Below are positions 11,679 through 23,900 of a DNA stretch of 64,000 nt, one piece after another. The stretch lies in the NCBI GenBank assembly GCA_033032175.1, contig CM065307.1:3968001-4032000 (forward strand), written 5' to 3'. The stretch's first letter is position 1, and the number at the start of each line of letters is the position of its first letter. Source of the stretch: Saturnia japonica. Its lineage: Eukaryota; Arthropoda; Insecta; Lepidoptera; Saturniidae. The notes beneath the pieces are model-generated. The model saw only the letters and a program-made list of their open reading frames with translations, did no database searches and had not been told where the DNA came from. A program made the position numbers and the translations under genes.

Positions 11679-13042
11679 TTATTGGACGTTTTTTTTATAA
11701 ATATTATTAATAATATCAACTGCAACTGTAACTACATCTGTTGAAAGTAAATCGTAAACGTCGTTGTTAATGTAGCGACTGCTTTTTAATTTTTTTAATA
11801 TATTTTTTAAAGATTCGTACTTCTTGGCAAGTCTTTTGTATTTTTGTTGTAATGTTTTCATTCGTCGAACATGTTTTTCACAAAATAATTGTTTTCGTCG
11901 TAATTGAGATTGAAGTTTGACTTTTCTCGGCGAATCAAACACAGATTCCAAATCAGAAATATTGACATCACCGATCTCGGAGTTCGATCGCGCAGGAGAT
12001 TGTGGTTGTGTAACCTGAAATGAAAAACCTTAAGTTGTATGTTGTTGTATTTGTCACTTTGTGCCTGAGCTTGCAAATGTCCATGGGCCTTACTTAGTTT
12101 ATTTTACATTTATTACTGTTACTACTAGTGTTTATTTACTACACTAGTTTACTTGTAACTAAGTATATCGATTAAGTGCCTTGTTTGCTTTACAATATTA
12201 TTTAAAAAAAATTAAACATTATTATCATAGGTGGGTACGCACATTGTCCGATGTCGAAGGTTTAGACGTTTCTATGTGTAACTCGGAAAATTCTGGTGTC
12301 AAGGCCAAATACTGAAATAGAACGTTAGTATTAGATTATTCATATATTTAATTCACCGAAGTTCACCGGAATCTGAAATTTGCGCCCGGTTTAGGCTCGC
12401 CCCTTATCACGATGAGGGACGGATAAGCTCGACGAAAAGTGGGCATACTTGTTATACCTTTGCATACTCCTTCGGGGATTACAGGCGTGAGCATATATAT
12501 ATATATATATATATGGAGCAAAACTTTACTTCAAAATACATGACAAACATTTTCACCAGGAGGGATGCAATATAAATATAGTAATTATTATGACTATATC
12601 TACCTTAGTCGGATTAGCTGCTTTCTTTAGTCTTTTCAAACCACCTTTTGTATCATAAAAATATTGCGCTTCAAAGTGAATTGAGCAAAGTACGCTCCGG
12701 CTTGATGGTTTCCAAAACTCATCTAGCCGTGCTCTTTGTATGACTTTCGTCCAGTCCGATTTTCTATTTTCATCAGCAGGGAAATTAAAATTACAAAGGT
12801 TCTATATACACAAAAATAGTAAGTATTCTACACGAGTATTAAAAAATAAATGGGTAAAATTTTCGATGAAAATAAAATGGCAACACTTAAAAAATGGACG
12901 CGTCATTTTCTAAATGTAAAATAAATTAAACAATTAAATAAATATACGTTAGAATGCGCTACTTACAGATGAAATGTGATCCCATCCTGTTTTTTTATAA
13001 TCCCTGCAGCATTTTTACATGTAGGAACAACACAAGACGGAG
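11679..13042 (-). CDS. THAP-domain protein with C-terminal coiled coil, 5' end unresolved
   Basis: THAP domains are C2CH zinc-dependent DNA-binding modules related to P-element-type transposases. Exons on the minus strand: about 13042-12967 (CVVPTCKN... first Cys pair, ending ITFH), 12801-12604 (FPADENRKSDW, then CSIHF, the Cys-His pair, and LKKAANPT), 12311-12243, 12014-11679. The last exon encodes a basic, Leu-rich helix (LRRKQLFCEKHVRRMKTLQQ onward) typical of THAP C-terminal coiled coils, then ends KKNVQ-stop. Exons 2, 3 and 4 join in one frame. The exon 1 donor (CATCT/GTAAGT) is phase 2, whereas exon 2 needs phase 0, so an indel, a missed small exon or pseudogenisation is possible. No convincing start codon was found: the frame opens from about 13075 without ATG, or an upstream exon joins at the AAAG acceptor at 13043. 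Confidence 0.72.
12370..12515 (+). repeat. Short retroposon remnant with (AT)n tail
   Basis: GC-richer stretch 'gcccggtttaggctcgcc...gaaaagtgggcatact', then 'ccttcggggattacaggcgtga', then an (AT)n run at about 12492-12514. This matches the layout of lepidopteran short retroposons that end in simple repeats. It lies in the intron between THAP exons 2 and 3. Confidence 0.5.
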
Positions 13043-13075
13043 CTTTAAAATTAAAATTGGCACTTGTACAATACG

Positions 13076-16040
13076 TCACGACGCGCTACTTACAAAGGAG
13101 TGACTAATCGCAACAACGTCAAACCACTCTATTTAAGAGTGGTTTTTGTATCTTCAGTTTTATGTGCGTTCGCGGTTTCTGGTTTTTTCTGTATTCTGAG
13201 AGTTTAAGCCAGTTTAAGCATTCTTTAAGGGCGGCCGCCTTTCATGTGTTATACAAAACTTACTCTTAAATAAATGATATATAGAATATGTTCGGGAAAG
13301 TCCCGTCAAAGTTTTTAGTACATTTTAAATTTGGTTACGTTCAGTTTGACCTATATTTTTGGTTGATATTTTTTTTTTACCAAATTATTATATTCCACCA
13401 CGAAAAGTAACACAAAAGTGACGTTTTGAGTTATGTAACATATGAGTAACGCAACGGGGTCAAAAGTAATGCTCTGGCAACGCTGCTACTGAAGTACCCA
13501 CCGGCCACCAGTGACCACCAGCGTTGTCAATGTCCAATGGCTAAATTCCAAAAAATCTTGCTCAAATTCTCCAAATTGGGGAAGTTCAAGGTACTGACTC
13601 CCCACCAATTCCCCACAGATTTCTCAAGAAAAATATTATAGAATTTTTGACGTGACAACGTCTTATAAATTGGTTTGCCGGGTAACACTTCAAGAAACTG
13701 CGTTACGCTCCGCTCACGTTATGCGCTCACAATGAGAGCGAGTGAGAGGCACGCGTCCCTTCCACTCGGGCATGGTTAGCCCGCCTAAGAGCGAGAGAGA
13801 CAGACATAAAGTCGTTGTCACGTAAAACTTTCGCCCGTATACCGACTTTACAGGCAACCAATTTTTTTTAAGTAAAATTTCCTCAGGCGTTACTAATGGG
13901 TATCTTAATGCATTATTTATAATTTAATTTTTTAAATTGGATGAAAAATAACAGGCATTCTAATATTTTTTCGACTTTTGGAATCAATGACGCTATAATA
14001 CTGATTATTGTTATCGAGAAATACGTGCATTTATATACACATATTTTGACAATGATTTGAAGAAAAAACAACAGAATAAATTTTCATAAATTTTCGAACA
14101 CGTAGAAGAAATTTAAAATAAAACGTTCCAGTAAAAACTCCTTAGAACTTAGAAGGTCGTATGCTTTCCAACAACGACCCGTTATAATACAATATAAAAA
14201 AAGTGCGCACTGTTAGTCAGAAAAAAAAATTAGGCACATGAAAGGCTTAGGAATCGCCTTCTTCAAGAGTTTTTTGTTTTGATTATTTTATGAAGGCTCT
14301 ATTTTTCTCCTTAAGTAGAAGTTTCTCAGGGGGAGCATTAGATATGCTGACAGAGGTGTAATTAAGTAGAGCTACACAAACAAAGTAATAAAATCATTGA
14401 AATTAGACAAACAAGGCAATTAGGCACCTCTCAAAATTTAATTAAAACGAGCCTAATATTAGTGCATGCATAGTATACTATATTCATATCTTGAAAAAAA
14501 TTTGTTCATTTCATTTTTATGGATTATAATATGATCTACTATTAAATAAAAAAAAAAAGTTTTATTTCATCGATCGATGCAGTGTTTGAACACGTTACCA
14601 CTGATATAATAATCGCTACTGTGAGCCATCAATGATATTTGTTACGGATGCATTTCCGAATGGCAACACAAGCGACTTTCAATGGTAATTTTTAAACTCG
14701 GAAACTTCGCGTTTCTTTTAACTAAACACTTTTTAAGCCTTAGTAACTTTCAGCTATTTAATATAAATTAGGGATATGCGATATTCTTAAAAAGTGTATT
14801 TTGGTTCATCGTGAGGTTTTAAGTATATACTTATCAACACCTCAATAACCGATAGTTAAAAAAAAAAATTACGAGTACTTATGTACACACGTAAAAAGTT
14901 ATACTTCTTTGGCCTAATAAAACAATCATAAATCCAGAAATGTGTATCCTACCAACAATATGATTTGATCAGTGTTTTTACTTAGTCACTTAATGGTAAA
15001 GGAGCTCTCAGTTGTACGATCTAATAGGCGCACCAAAAGAAGTATACCTTCAAAATGTTATCGTAAAATTCCCCACGTATCGCCATTTCCCCCGTAATCC
15101 CTTATGGAGTTGAAATTCCCCAGAAATCGACAACCCTGCCCACCACCTACAAATTTAGAGATGTATCGCTTCGAGTATACATGAGTACACACTTGATTCT
15201 TATCTATGATACGAAAAACTTTTGGTATCAATACTTAGTAACCAAGTACCTAGTAGGTATTGTTGAAAAGTACTCATATCAGTACTAGCTCATACCAGAT
15301 TACAATTTAACAAATTTTTTGTATAATTTTCAATTACTTTTTCTTTATGAAGTGACACCTTTATAGTCATTAGACATGCGATATACACACATGATTCCAC
15401 GTTGGAAATATCTAAGGTTGTTGGAAGAAGTTTATCTATCATTTTTATAATACAGTATGACATATCTTGACGTCATATCACGTTTACACACTTTAATTGC
15501 ACCTGATGGATGAATGGTAAGATATCAAGTCACTTAACAAAGCTATAGAAACAGGCGCAAAAGTAGAATATATAATTAGCATATTTGTGCTTGTCAAATA
15601 CTAGAGCAACGGTCACTGCTTCAGGAAACTATTTATTGAAAAATAATTGTTTTTGAAGAGCTCTTCCCAATAAAATTTTCCTTAATAAAATAAAATTATG
15701 CAAGTACGGTTGTTTTACTGGTCTTTAAAAAAACTATATAAGTCTAGTGCTTTTATCTAGTTCTGAGAAAGAACCGATACGTTCGCCATAACGAATAGAG
15801 GAGTGGTCTCTGAAGAGTGAAGAGTATCTTTCCTAAGGTTTCAGTTGCCAGATTAAGGTGTGTTTTTAAAATCTCCGAGGGAAATTTAGGATTAAAAAAA
15901 AGGAACACCTACTCACTGGGTCAAAAAAAAAAACCAGAAGGAATTAGGGTTTACTGTATAACTAAGTATGTAATAACAGAGAATGTTTTAAACGTGTAAG
16001 TTAAGTGTTATCACACCATGACGTTATTTTCCAAAAATAG
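13076..16040. other. Intergenic, no gene recognised
   Basis: AT-rich. 13690-13850 is distinctly GC-richer ('acgctccgctcacgtt', 'gagagcgagtgagaggcacgcg') and has the look of an interspersed repeat, but no family was assigned. Poly(A) or poly(T) runs at 14546-14558 and 14850-14870 are isolated. Confidence 0.4.
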
Positions 16041-16745
16041 CTGTATAGTCGTTTTACAAACAAATTTCTATAGTGGTGGCAACCCTTCTCGCACCTATTG
16101 GCCGGGGAGCGGGAACTGCTTGTGCACGGCATCCGCTCTCCCGACAGGTGTGGCCCTACCCCAGGGCTCCATCGCGGTTGGAGGCGATCGGAACCTCCAA
16201 CGAGCCTCGGAGGGTGCACGAACACGGTCCATCTCGGGCCTACAATACACGGTGACAGACACGCCAAGTCTGCTACCTACAGATCCACTTAAGGCAGTCG
16301 GAGATAATTACGCGGCCTTCGGCACCTGGCTCGTAGACCGCGGGAGAGGAGCAAGGTATTACGCTACCTCTACATCTCTGCCTTCTCTTTCGCAAGCTTG
16401 ACTTGCTCGCAAAACGAGAAGACGGAGTTGCCCCCGCTCTGGCTCTCGACCATAACCAGAACCACGGCCGGGAGCGCAGAACAGTGCCGATTGTTACGAC
16501 AATGTCACGGCGCGGCGAGTTCCATGCTGGACAGACAGCTAAGGTGTGCTGCGCAGTATCCTCCGCGCAGCCACAGTGATGGCATCCAGGAGTGATCTTC
16601 CGTTCAATGCGACACAGGTAACTCCCGAAATAGCCATGTCCCGAGATCACCTGTGTCAATTGGAAGGTGAAAGTACCATACTGCTCCGGAGCCACCAAGT
16701 CAGAGCTAGCCTGATGGCTTCAACGGTCGCCATGCCTGAGCTATA
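16041..16745 (-). mobile_element. R1-group LINE fragment (ORF2 C-terminus and 3' UTR), degenerate
   Basis: The minus-strand frame from 16698 reads FQLTQVISGHGYFGSYL, then [21 protein letters not shown], which parallels the C-terminus of the element at 6425-8536 ([27 protein letters not shown]). Downstream the frame is disrupted: the conserved FCE...K..E..R helix appears shifted. A GC-rich 3' UTR-like stretch follows to about 16060. No poly(A) tail or target duplication was found, so this is an older, trimmed copy of a different subfamily. Confidence 0.75.
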
Positions 16746-17975
16746 TTTTTTACAGTAGATCGGTTAATTGTTCACACTGACTTTGATTGTACGCGCAGTA
16801 CAAGCCAAAACCAACAATGGTTTAGCAATCTATCAGTGGTTGATGCAAATAGTCTTTCTCCTAAAATCATTCGAATTCTACTCATACTAGAGAATCTTTC
16901 AGCAAAAATTGTCACTTTATTTTATATCATACGTATGATAAATTTACTCACAATACAGAAAATAAATTTTCTTCCCCAATTAAATTTGTTATAATATTCC
17001 AGTAAATCACACAGTTGGCGGAATTAAAAAAATATATTTGGGACATATACAAAACTCTGGCATCCACTAGATCAACATTTTAAAATAGATGCGGACTGGT
17101 CAAGCAAAAATTAAAAAACCCTATAAAACAAAATGTCTCTGCTTCTACTACCAGTGGATTTAAAAAAGCAGGTTTGAAAATCATGGCTTCTAGAAACTAT
17201 TGTTACACGGGTTAAAGTTATTGTTTTTTTGGAAAAGCAGACATTTAAAGGATATATCAGAGTTTTTTTTCTTAAATTGTGAATTTAAACCTAAAACTAA
17301 TGAAAGTATTGTTGTTTTACTAGTATTTAAATCTTAGAAAAAAATAAAACTGCGAGCAAGTATCCTACTTTTTAATTTATTCCAAGTAGGCTTCAATTCT
17401 TTCATTTTAAAACGGTATCAAATAAAAGTATCGATATATGGCTGGTAGTGTACATCCCTACATAGACTACTATGTTAAGAGGTGGACATGGGGAACACTA
17501 AGCTTGGGCAAATTCATTCGTTCATCTATTCATGGAGAAAAGAAAATATGAATATGGGGAAAATTTAAAAATTAGACCTACAACCCTACTCTACAGACTA
17601 GCCTTTAATAACATTTGCAAGTCCACCAATAATGTTCTGAAATATGTAGGTAATGATCGTACTTTTTCTGCAATATTGGTGGCCTTTTTGTGATTTAGTT
17701 TGGTTTTTGTGCACAAGTGAATAAATAAGAAATAACGAAAAACGTGGTTTTGGAAATATCAAGATTCATAAATTTTAAGCTTTTGTCATCACAAAATGTC
17801 TTTCGAGTTCTGGTTGATAGGCCACCATTTTGTAAGAACGTTTATGAGGATTAGAAAAAACGTACAGTCAGGCCTTAAGGCCTATTCAGGGTCGTAAAAA
17901 ATCCATGCATTGATAAAGCAAATAACTTCAAAGCTTATTAACGTATCTTATGCGTGATAATACATTATAAAGAAA
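16746..17975. other. Intergenic, upstream of THAP gene 2
   Basis: AT-rich, without recognised repeats or coding exons. The promoter of the plus-strand THAP gene should lie at its right end; no clear core motif was identified. Confidence 0.4.
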
Positions 17976-20900
17976 ATGGTACACTGCTGTATTTTAGGCT
18001 GTGGAAGTGACAGTCACCAAAAGGCGAAAATATGTTTCTTGAGTGACGGCAAACAAAAATATGAAAAAATAACCTTTCATCGGTAAGCATTATGCACCAT
18101 TTTTAGTTAGTAAGGTAAGTATAGTGGTATGGCGAGAATATTCTCGCTACGTATTCAATTATTTTTTTACCAGATCTCATAAAATACATATTTATTTATT
18201 TGTACATTTTTGATTTTAATATCATAAGTTTGATATGGTAACTTAGTAAGTATAGGCACCATAGGCTAGGATATGAACGTAGTGTTTACAATTAGGGATG
18301 ATCGATACTACTCATTATAGTGTCGTACCTTTTCATTCGATTCTATTACTTGTAGTTGATCAAATTAACATCGATACCGAGTTCTAATAACGATTGAAAA
18401 CTTTGGTATCTATAATTTGATTCAATAACTTGATTGAGTTGCATTTTATATTCAAATTCAAGCTTTGTTTATGAATTTAATAATGTTATTAAAAATTATT
18501 GATTACTGCTAGAAGAATGCTAAATGCTAAGTGCTATAGAATGAAGTATGAATACTTAGAATCATGACCTTAATGAGTTGCGTTTTATATTCAAATAAAG
18601 CAAAGCAAGGGCAAACACAAGCTTCGTTCATACATTTAATAATATTATTTCAATTTGATTGACTACTGAAAAGTATTCATACTTTGAAGTGGTATATTCT
18701 TCTTCAGCCGCGTTGAGCGATTTTTTGTAAGGGAAAACTTATGGGTTCGCGTCACCGACATGCTCTGCAATAATTCAAACTATAATTGTTTTTTTTTTGT
18801 GAATACCGCCTGGTTGTCTACTTAAACATTGTTACTATATACAACATGTAACATAATAAACGAACACTGTGAAAACAGTTTGTTCAGAATCGGCTACTGA
18901 ATCGATTTCAGCTATTTTTAATATAGGTAATTTTTTTATCCGAAAAACACTCAAAAAGAAGTAAATTAATCACCCCCTCCTCGAACAGTCTAAACAAACG
19001 AAAATGAAACATAGATCCAAACAATAAGGCGTTTTTTCAATGTAATTGGAAACGAAAAATGTTATTTAACAAATAGATTTAAGAATGAACTTTATTACAA
19101 GGAGTAAAAAGTTTTTAATACAATAAAAATAAAAACTCAGCGAACGGTGTCAATTGTCATCAGCTGATACGACCTGTGCAAGCGGTGCGGCGCGGCCTGA
19201 TCAAAGTTATACAAACAAAGCAAGCTAGTCGAACTTGAATCTAGTCATGCTGCATGCGTCGCGTCGGCCTTTCAGTGAGAGCGTTTTTTGAAATATTTTG
19301 ATAACTTTCGGGCGCGATGTCTTTTCGATATACTAACATTCAATATACCGAAATGGTGAGAACTTTGGTACAGTGTAGAAATAATGTGGCACTAACTTGA
19401 AGAACATTTAATAATAGGCATGGTACCAGTGTAGACCTGCGGACTATGTTAGCCGCAACTCAGCGGCTCCGAGACCACGGTTCTTTTCAACTGAATACGG
19501 CCATTGACCGGAGAGTCAATGTGGGCATACGTGGTCATCTTAAGAACAAAATACTCAATTATTGTGACGAGAATCACCATAGCAGTAACCGAGGAGCAGC
19601 GCCACATTTTGACGTCCGTTACATGTACGTGTGGCCGAACGCTTCGTGGTGACGGTGGGCATCCATTTCTCCTGAGACGTTGTCAGGAGTTGAATCCACG
19701 GGATTACGTACTAAGGTTGGAGTTCAGCCGGTGCTTATTGGAAAATTGGTAGCGAAACATTATTTGGATCAACGAAAGTTATTTAATATTGTTTACACGT
19801 GTGGGAATGTACAACCAACATAATAGGCATTTGCGGTGCACGCATGCAGAGTGGACTCCTTCCAGCATCCTTTCTTGGTTAACGTTTGGGCGGGTGTCAT
19901 CGTTATATACGTACTGCGACCCGTGTTCTTAGAGAAATTAACAGGAGCATCATAATTACTGTTTTTGCGAGACACTACCGACGCTGCTAGAAGAGATAGC
20001 TCTTTTCAATTTACGAGAGGTATTTTACTAACGTGGCCCTGCGCATTTCACGTGGAGTTTTCGACAGCATCTTGATGGTGAGTATGGAGAGTGCTGGATC
20101 GTTCGCGGTGGACCCATCCAGTAGCCTCCGAGATCAGCTGACTTGACGCCTCTTGACTTTTATTTTGTGGGGACGTATTAAATCGTTAGTGTATTGTAAC
20201 GCGAACAACAAGTTCCGAAGACCTAAATATTAAGATACTGCCCGCCTTCCAAAAAGTGAAAAGTGATACTAGTGTTTTAAGTAAACTAAGACAACAATTA
20301 CGCAAACGAGCAATAAAGTGCATTGAACAAGGTGGTGGACATTTTGAAAACGTTTTGAAGAAAGGTCGAAAGGTAAAAATAAAAAAGGAAAAAAGGTATG
20401 AGTGAAAATTAATTAGTAGACTCAATACTGCAGTAGACTGTAAGTACTAAGTTATGTACTTTATTAATTAATTATTGACAAAATATGATTCACATCTTTT
20501 CATCAACACTCCGCCTTTAATTAACTTATCTATTTAACATAAACAACTCAGTACTCGTTATTATTTTATGCATGATTTACGCGTATTTCATTTGTAGGGA
20601 CTTTTCGATGCCGAGCCGCGCCTTTAATTGCGTGCTATACTTACATATTGTTTGCGTAGATTGGTAATGTGACCATACTACTTGTCCACAATGAGTATAA
20701 CTAATTTCATAAATAAAAAATATCAAAACACACTCAAGTAAATTTGTTTTGTCGGTATTATGATTATAACTGATTATTCTAATTGGGTTGTTTGAGAGTG
20801 TGCATTATTCCTGTTATATGTTGTATATAATATCTGGGCGACCAAGTTGCGCTCGGTGTCATAAAAAAAAAACACCTATCTTAACCTACCTATGTAAATT

Positions 20901-23900
20901 TTGAATGTAAAACATTATCTAAAAATCGTTGGAGCCGTTTCCGAGAAACAAATTACATGATATATAATAATATTTAAAATAAGCGCGGACCCGAAGCGGA
21001 GCCGGCCGCCTATTATACAATGTGCTACGTCAATCTATACAGAGCGGGACCGCGCACCGAGGGCGCGAACGCGACGGAAACGATTCCCTCGTACTCTGTA
21101 TATAACCGACGGCGGATAACACGCTACGGTAACCAGCTGTCTGGAAACCAGTGCGTGCGAGCCCCTCTCACTACGTGCGACCAACCCTGTTCACACCCGA
21201 AACTACTAGGCGTGAAGAGGGCGAAACATCAAGGTACACACACGCAGTGAGGTGCCTGCTGGTAGGCGCGGCGATGACGTAGCACGGAGCGGAATGGACT
21301 GGGTCGCTGGCGGGTTGAACTTAGTGAAGATGCGAAGAAATGACACACAGGCACCACAATAAAATTTGCTGTATTCTTCAAGACAATACACTTTGTTAAT
21401 ACTATATCTTCTGGGTACGGTTACTTCCAGTTTCTTGAGTCTTGAGTCTTGAGTCTTGATACAGAATACAATAAATTGTTAATATCTCTAATTACAGTTA
21501 TTCAATTACAATAAAAACTATTTCACATCAATGTAGACACAAATACCTATTCAAAAACACTAACTTTAACATTATAGGTTAATAAACACGGGAGATATAA
21601 AGCATTAAACATTGCAACCTTAAAACGTCTTGCGACTCGTTACATACGCACTATTTGAGCTTACAAACATTATAAAACACATACAGAAGGCTATTTTACT
21701 TATATAACACAAAACATTACGTATAACTTCTACAAAATATGAATTATTGACAATATATGATTTTAGTACTTTAAGTGATTATTTTTATTAGATTACGCAC
21801 ATTTTCATGACTTATATATTGTTCTTACATACCTACACGCTATAGTAACATATTCAAAACATTAGAAACATTTAATTATTGATCGTTTGTGCAAATTATT
21901 CATCCTTACAACTTATATTTACAAATGTTATTCTTATATTATTACGCTTAGGCTTATGCGTCGCTAACAGTCTCCCCCCCAGTGTACGCTCCGTCGTGCA
22001 CTCCAAATTGATGTCGCGACGTTGCAGGCACGATGACGATGAGTCTCGACGTGGGACGCCTCAGCACACCTCCTCTCGAGGTCCGGACGTCCGCCACACG
22101 TGTTCTGCCATCTGGGCCGGGGTAGCTGGCGACGACTTCGCCTCGCGGCCAGGTGTTGCGTGGTAGGGAAGCATCGGCGATGATGACTATATCGCCTCGT
22201 TGCGGTTGTGGAGCCTCTCTCCCGCTGATCTTCCGTGGCATGAGCGTTGGTAGATACTCACGCAGCCACCTCCTCCAGAAGTGGTCCGCCAGACGTTGCG
22301 ATGTTTTCCAATCGGCCCGGCCGATGAGTGTGTGCTCGTCGAAGCTTCCGACGACCGATGAACCGCAGGAACGACCTATAAGGAAGTGGTTAGGGGTTAA
22401 AGCTTCCTCATCTTCCGGGCTAGCGCTCAGGTGAGTGAGCGGGCGTGAATTGACGGTGTGCTCCACTTCCGTGAGCAGGGTGTGCAGCACTTCTTCTGGC
22501 GGGCTTCTCTCGTTCAGGATCGCGGAGAGGGCCGTTTTGACGGTTCGCACCATTCGTTCCCAGGCGCCTCCCATGTGTGGCGCGCCGGGTGGTATGAACT
22601 TCCAGGTGATGCCTTCATGACTTGCCGCTTCAGCCAGCTCGGATTTTTTCAATTTCGACATTTCGTCACGCAGCTCGCGATCTGCACCAATGAAGTTTGT
22701 GCCATTATCACTATACATTACCCGCGGGTTCCCTCGCCGGGCAGACATGCGACGTAGCGCCATGATCATGGAGCTGGTACTTAATGATGGCACTAATTCA
22801 AGGTGTATCGCGCGCGTCGTTAAACAGGTGAAGAGGGCCCCCCATCGCTTCTCTCTTCGCCGGCCGATGGTAACGTGCATAGGGCCGAAATAATCGACCG
22901 CGGTGCACGTAAACGGATGCGCCCCGTGTTGCAACCGTTCGGCGGGTAGATCTCCCGTTGGCGGCAATTGTGGCTTCTCTTTCCTGATGCGGCACCATTG
23001 ACACTCGTGTAGCACTTTTTTCACAGAATTCCGTAGCCCAAGAATCCAGTACGTTTGTCGCAGCTCGTTCACGACGGTCGCATGGTTGGCGTGGCAGAAT
23101 TTTCGATGATAGCGATCGATGAGTAGGCGAGCGATTTTATGTTTCCCGTCTAGGACCGCCAAGTTTCCGCTACTCATGTTCATTTTCTGTGTTCTGTCTC
23201 GCAACCGAATGATGCCGTGTTCATCGAGTTGGACGTCTATTTTCTTCAGTTTGCTACCTGTCTTGATGGGTAAGTTTTTCCGTAAACATTCCATCTCGTC
23301 CCCGAATGCATCCAGTTGACTGTGTTGTAGTAGGGCTAGTTCGGCCCGCTGTAAACAACGATCGGGTATTGGTATAAACTTCGTTGTATTTTCTTGAGTC
23401 TTCTTTGTTCGGACGGTTTTCTTGGTTTCTTTTTTCTTATGTGGCTTCCACTCGCTATCGCGCGCGACGTTCACGACGCGACCTTTCTTACACAGTTCTG
23501 TAAATTGGAATATTCTCGCCACGGTTCGCAGTAGTTTTATCCAACTTGAAAATCGTTCCGGACTCGGTAGTGTGTTGTCGTTTCTTGTGCGCGTGGTAAG
23601 TACAGTCGCAGATTTCCTTTCTTCATCCGATACTTGGTCGCACTTTCCCAAGCGTTTCTGCGGCCAATCCGCTTCTGGCCGATGAAGAAAATCTGGACCG
23701 ACGAACCATTTTGAGTCTTCACTGAACCCATTTGGTACTCCCCGGGTGGCTATGTCCGCCGGGTTTTCGCGTGTCGGCACCCACCTCCACTCGTGTGGCT
23801 TCGAAATCTCTTCGATGGCTGCCAACCTGTGGGCCACGAACGGTTTGAAGCGGCGCGGATCGGCTTTCATCCACTGCAGTACTGTGCTCGAGTCTGACCA

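Noticed and set aside
11858..12076. 72-aa open frame in THAP exon 4 region
   Set aside because: Wrong frame relative to the coiled-coil exon, and it crosses the exon 4 acceptor.
13500..15140. Possible long element bounded by 'ttccccac' texts at both ends
   Set aside because: Arm similarity is too weak to separate from chance by eye.
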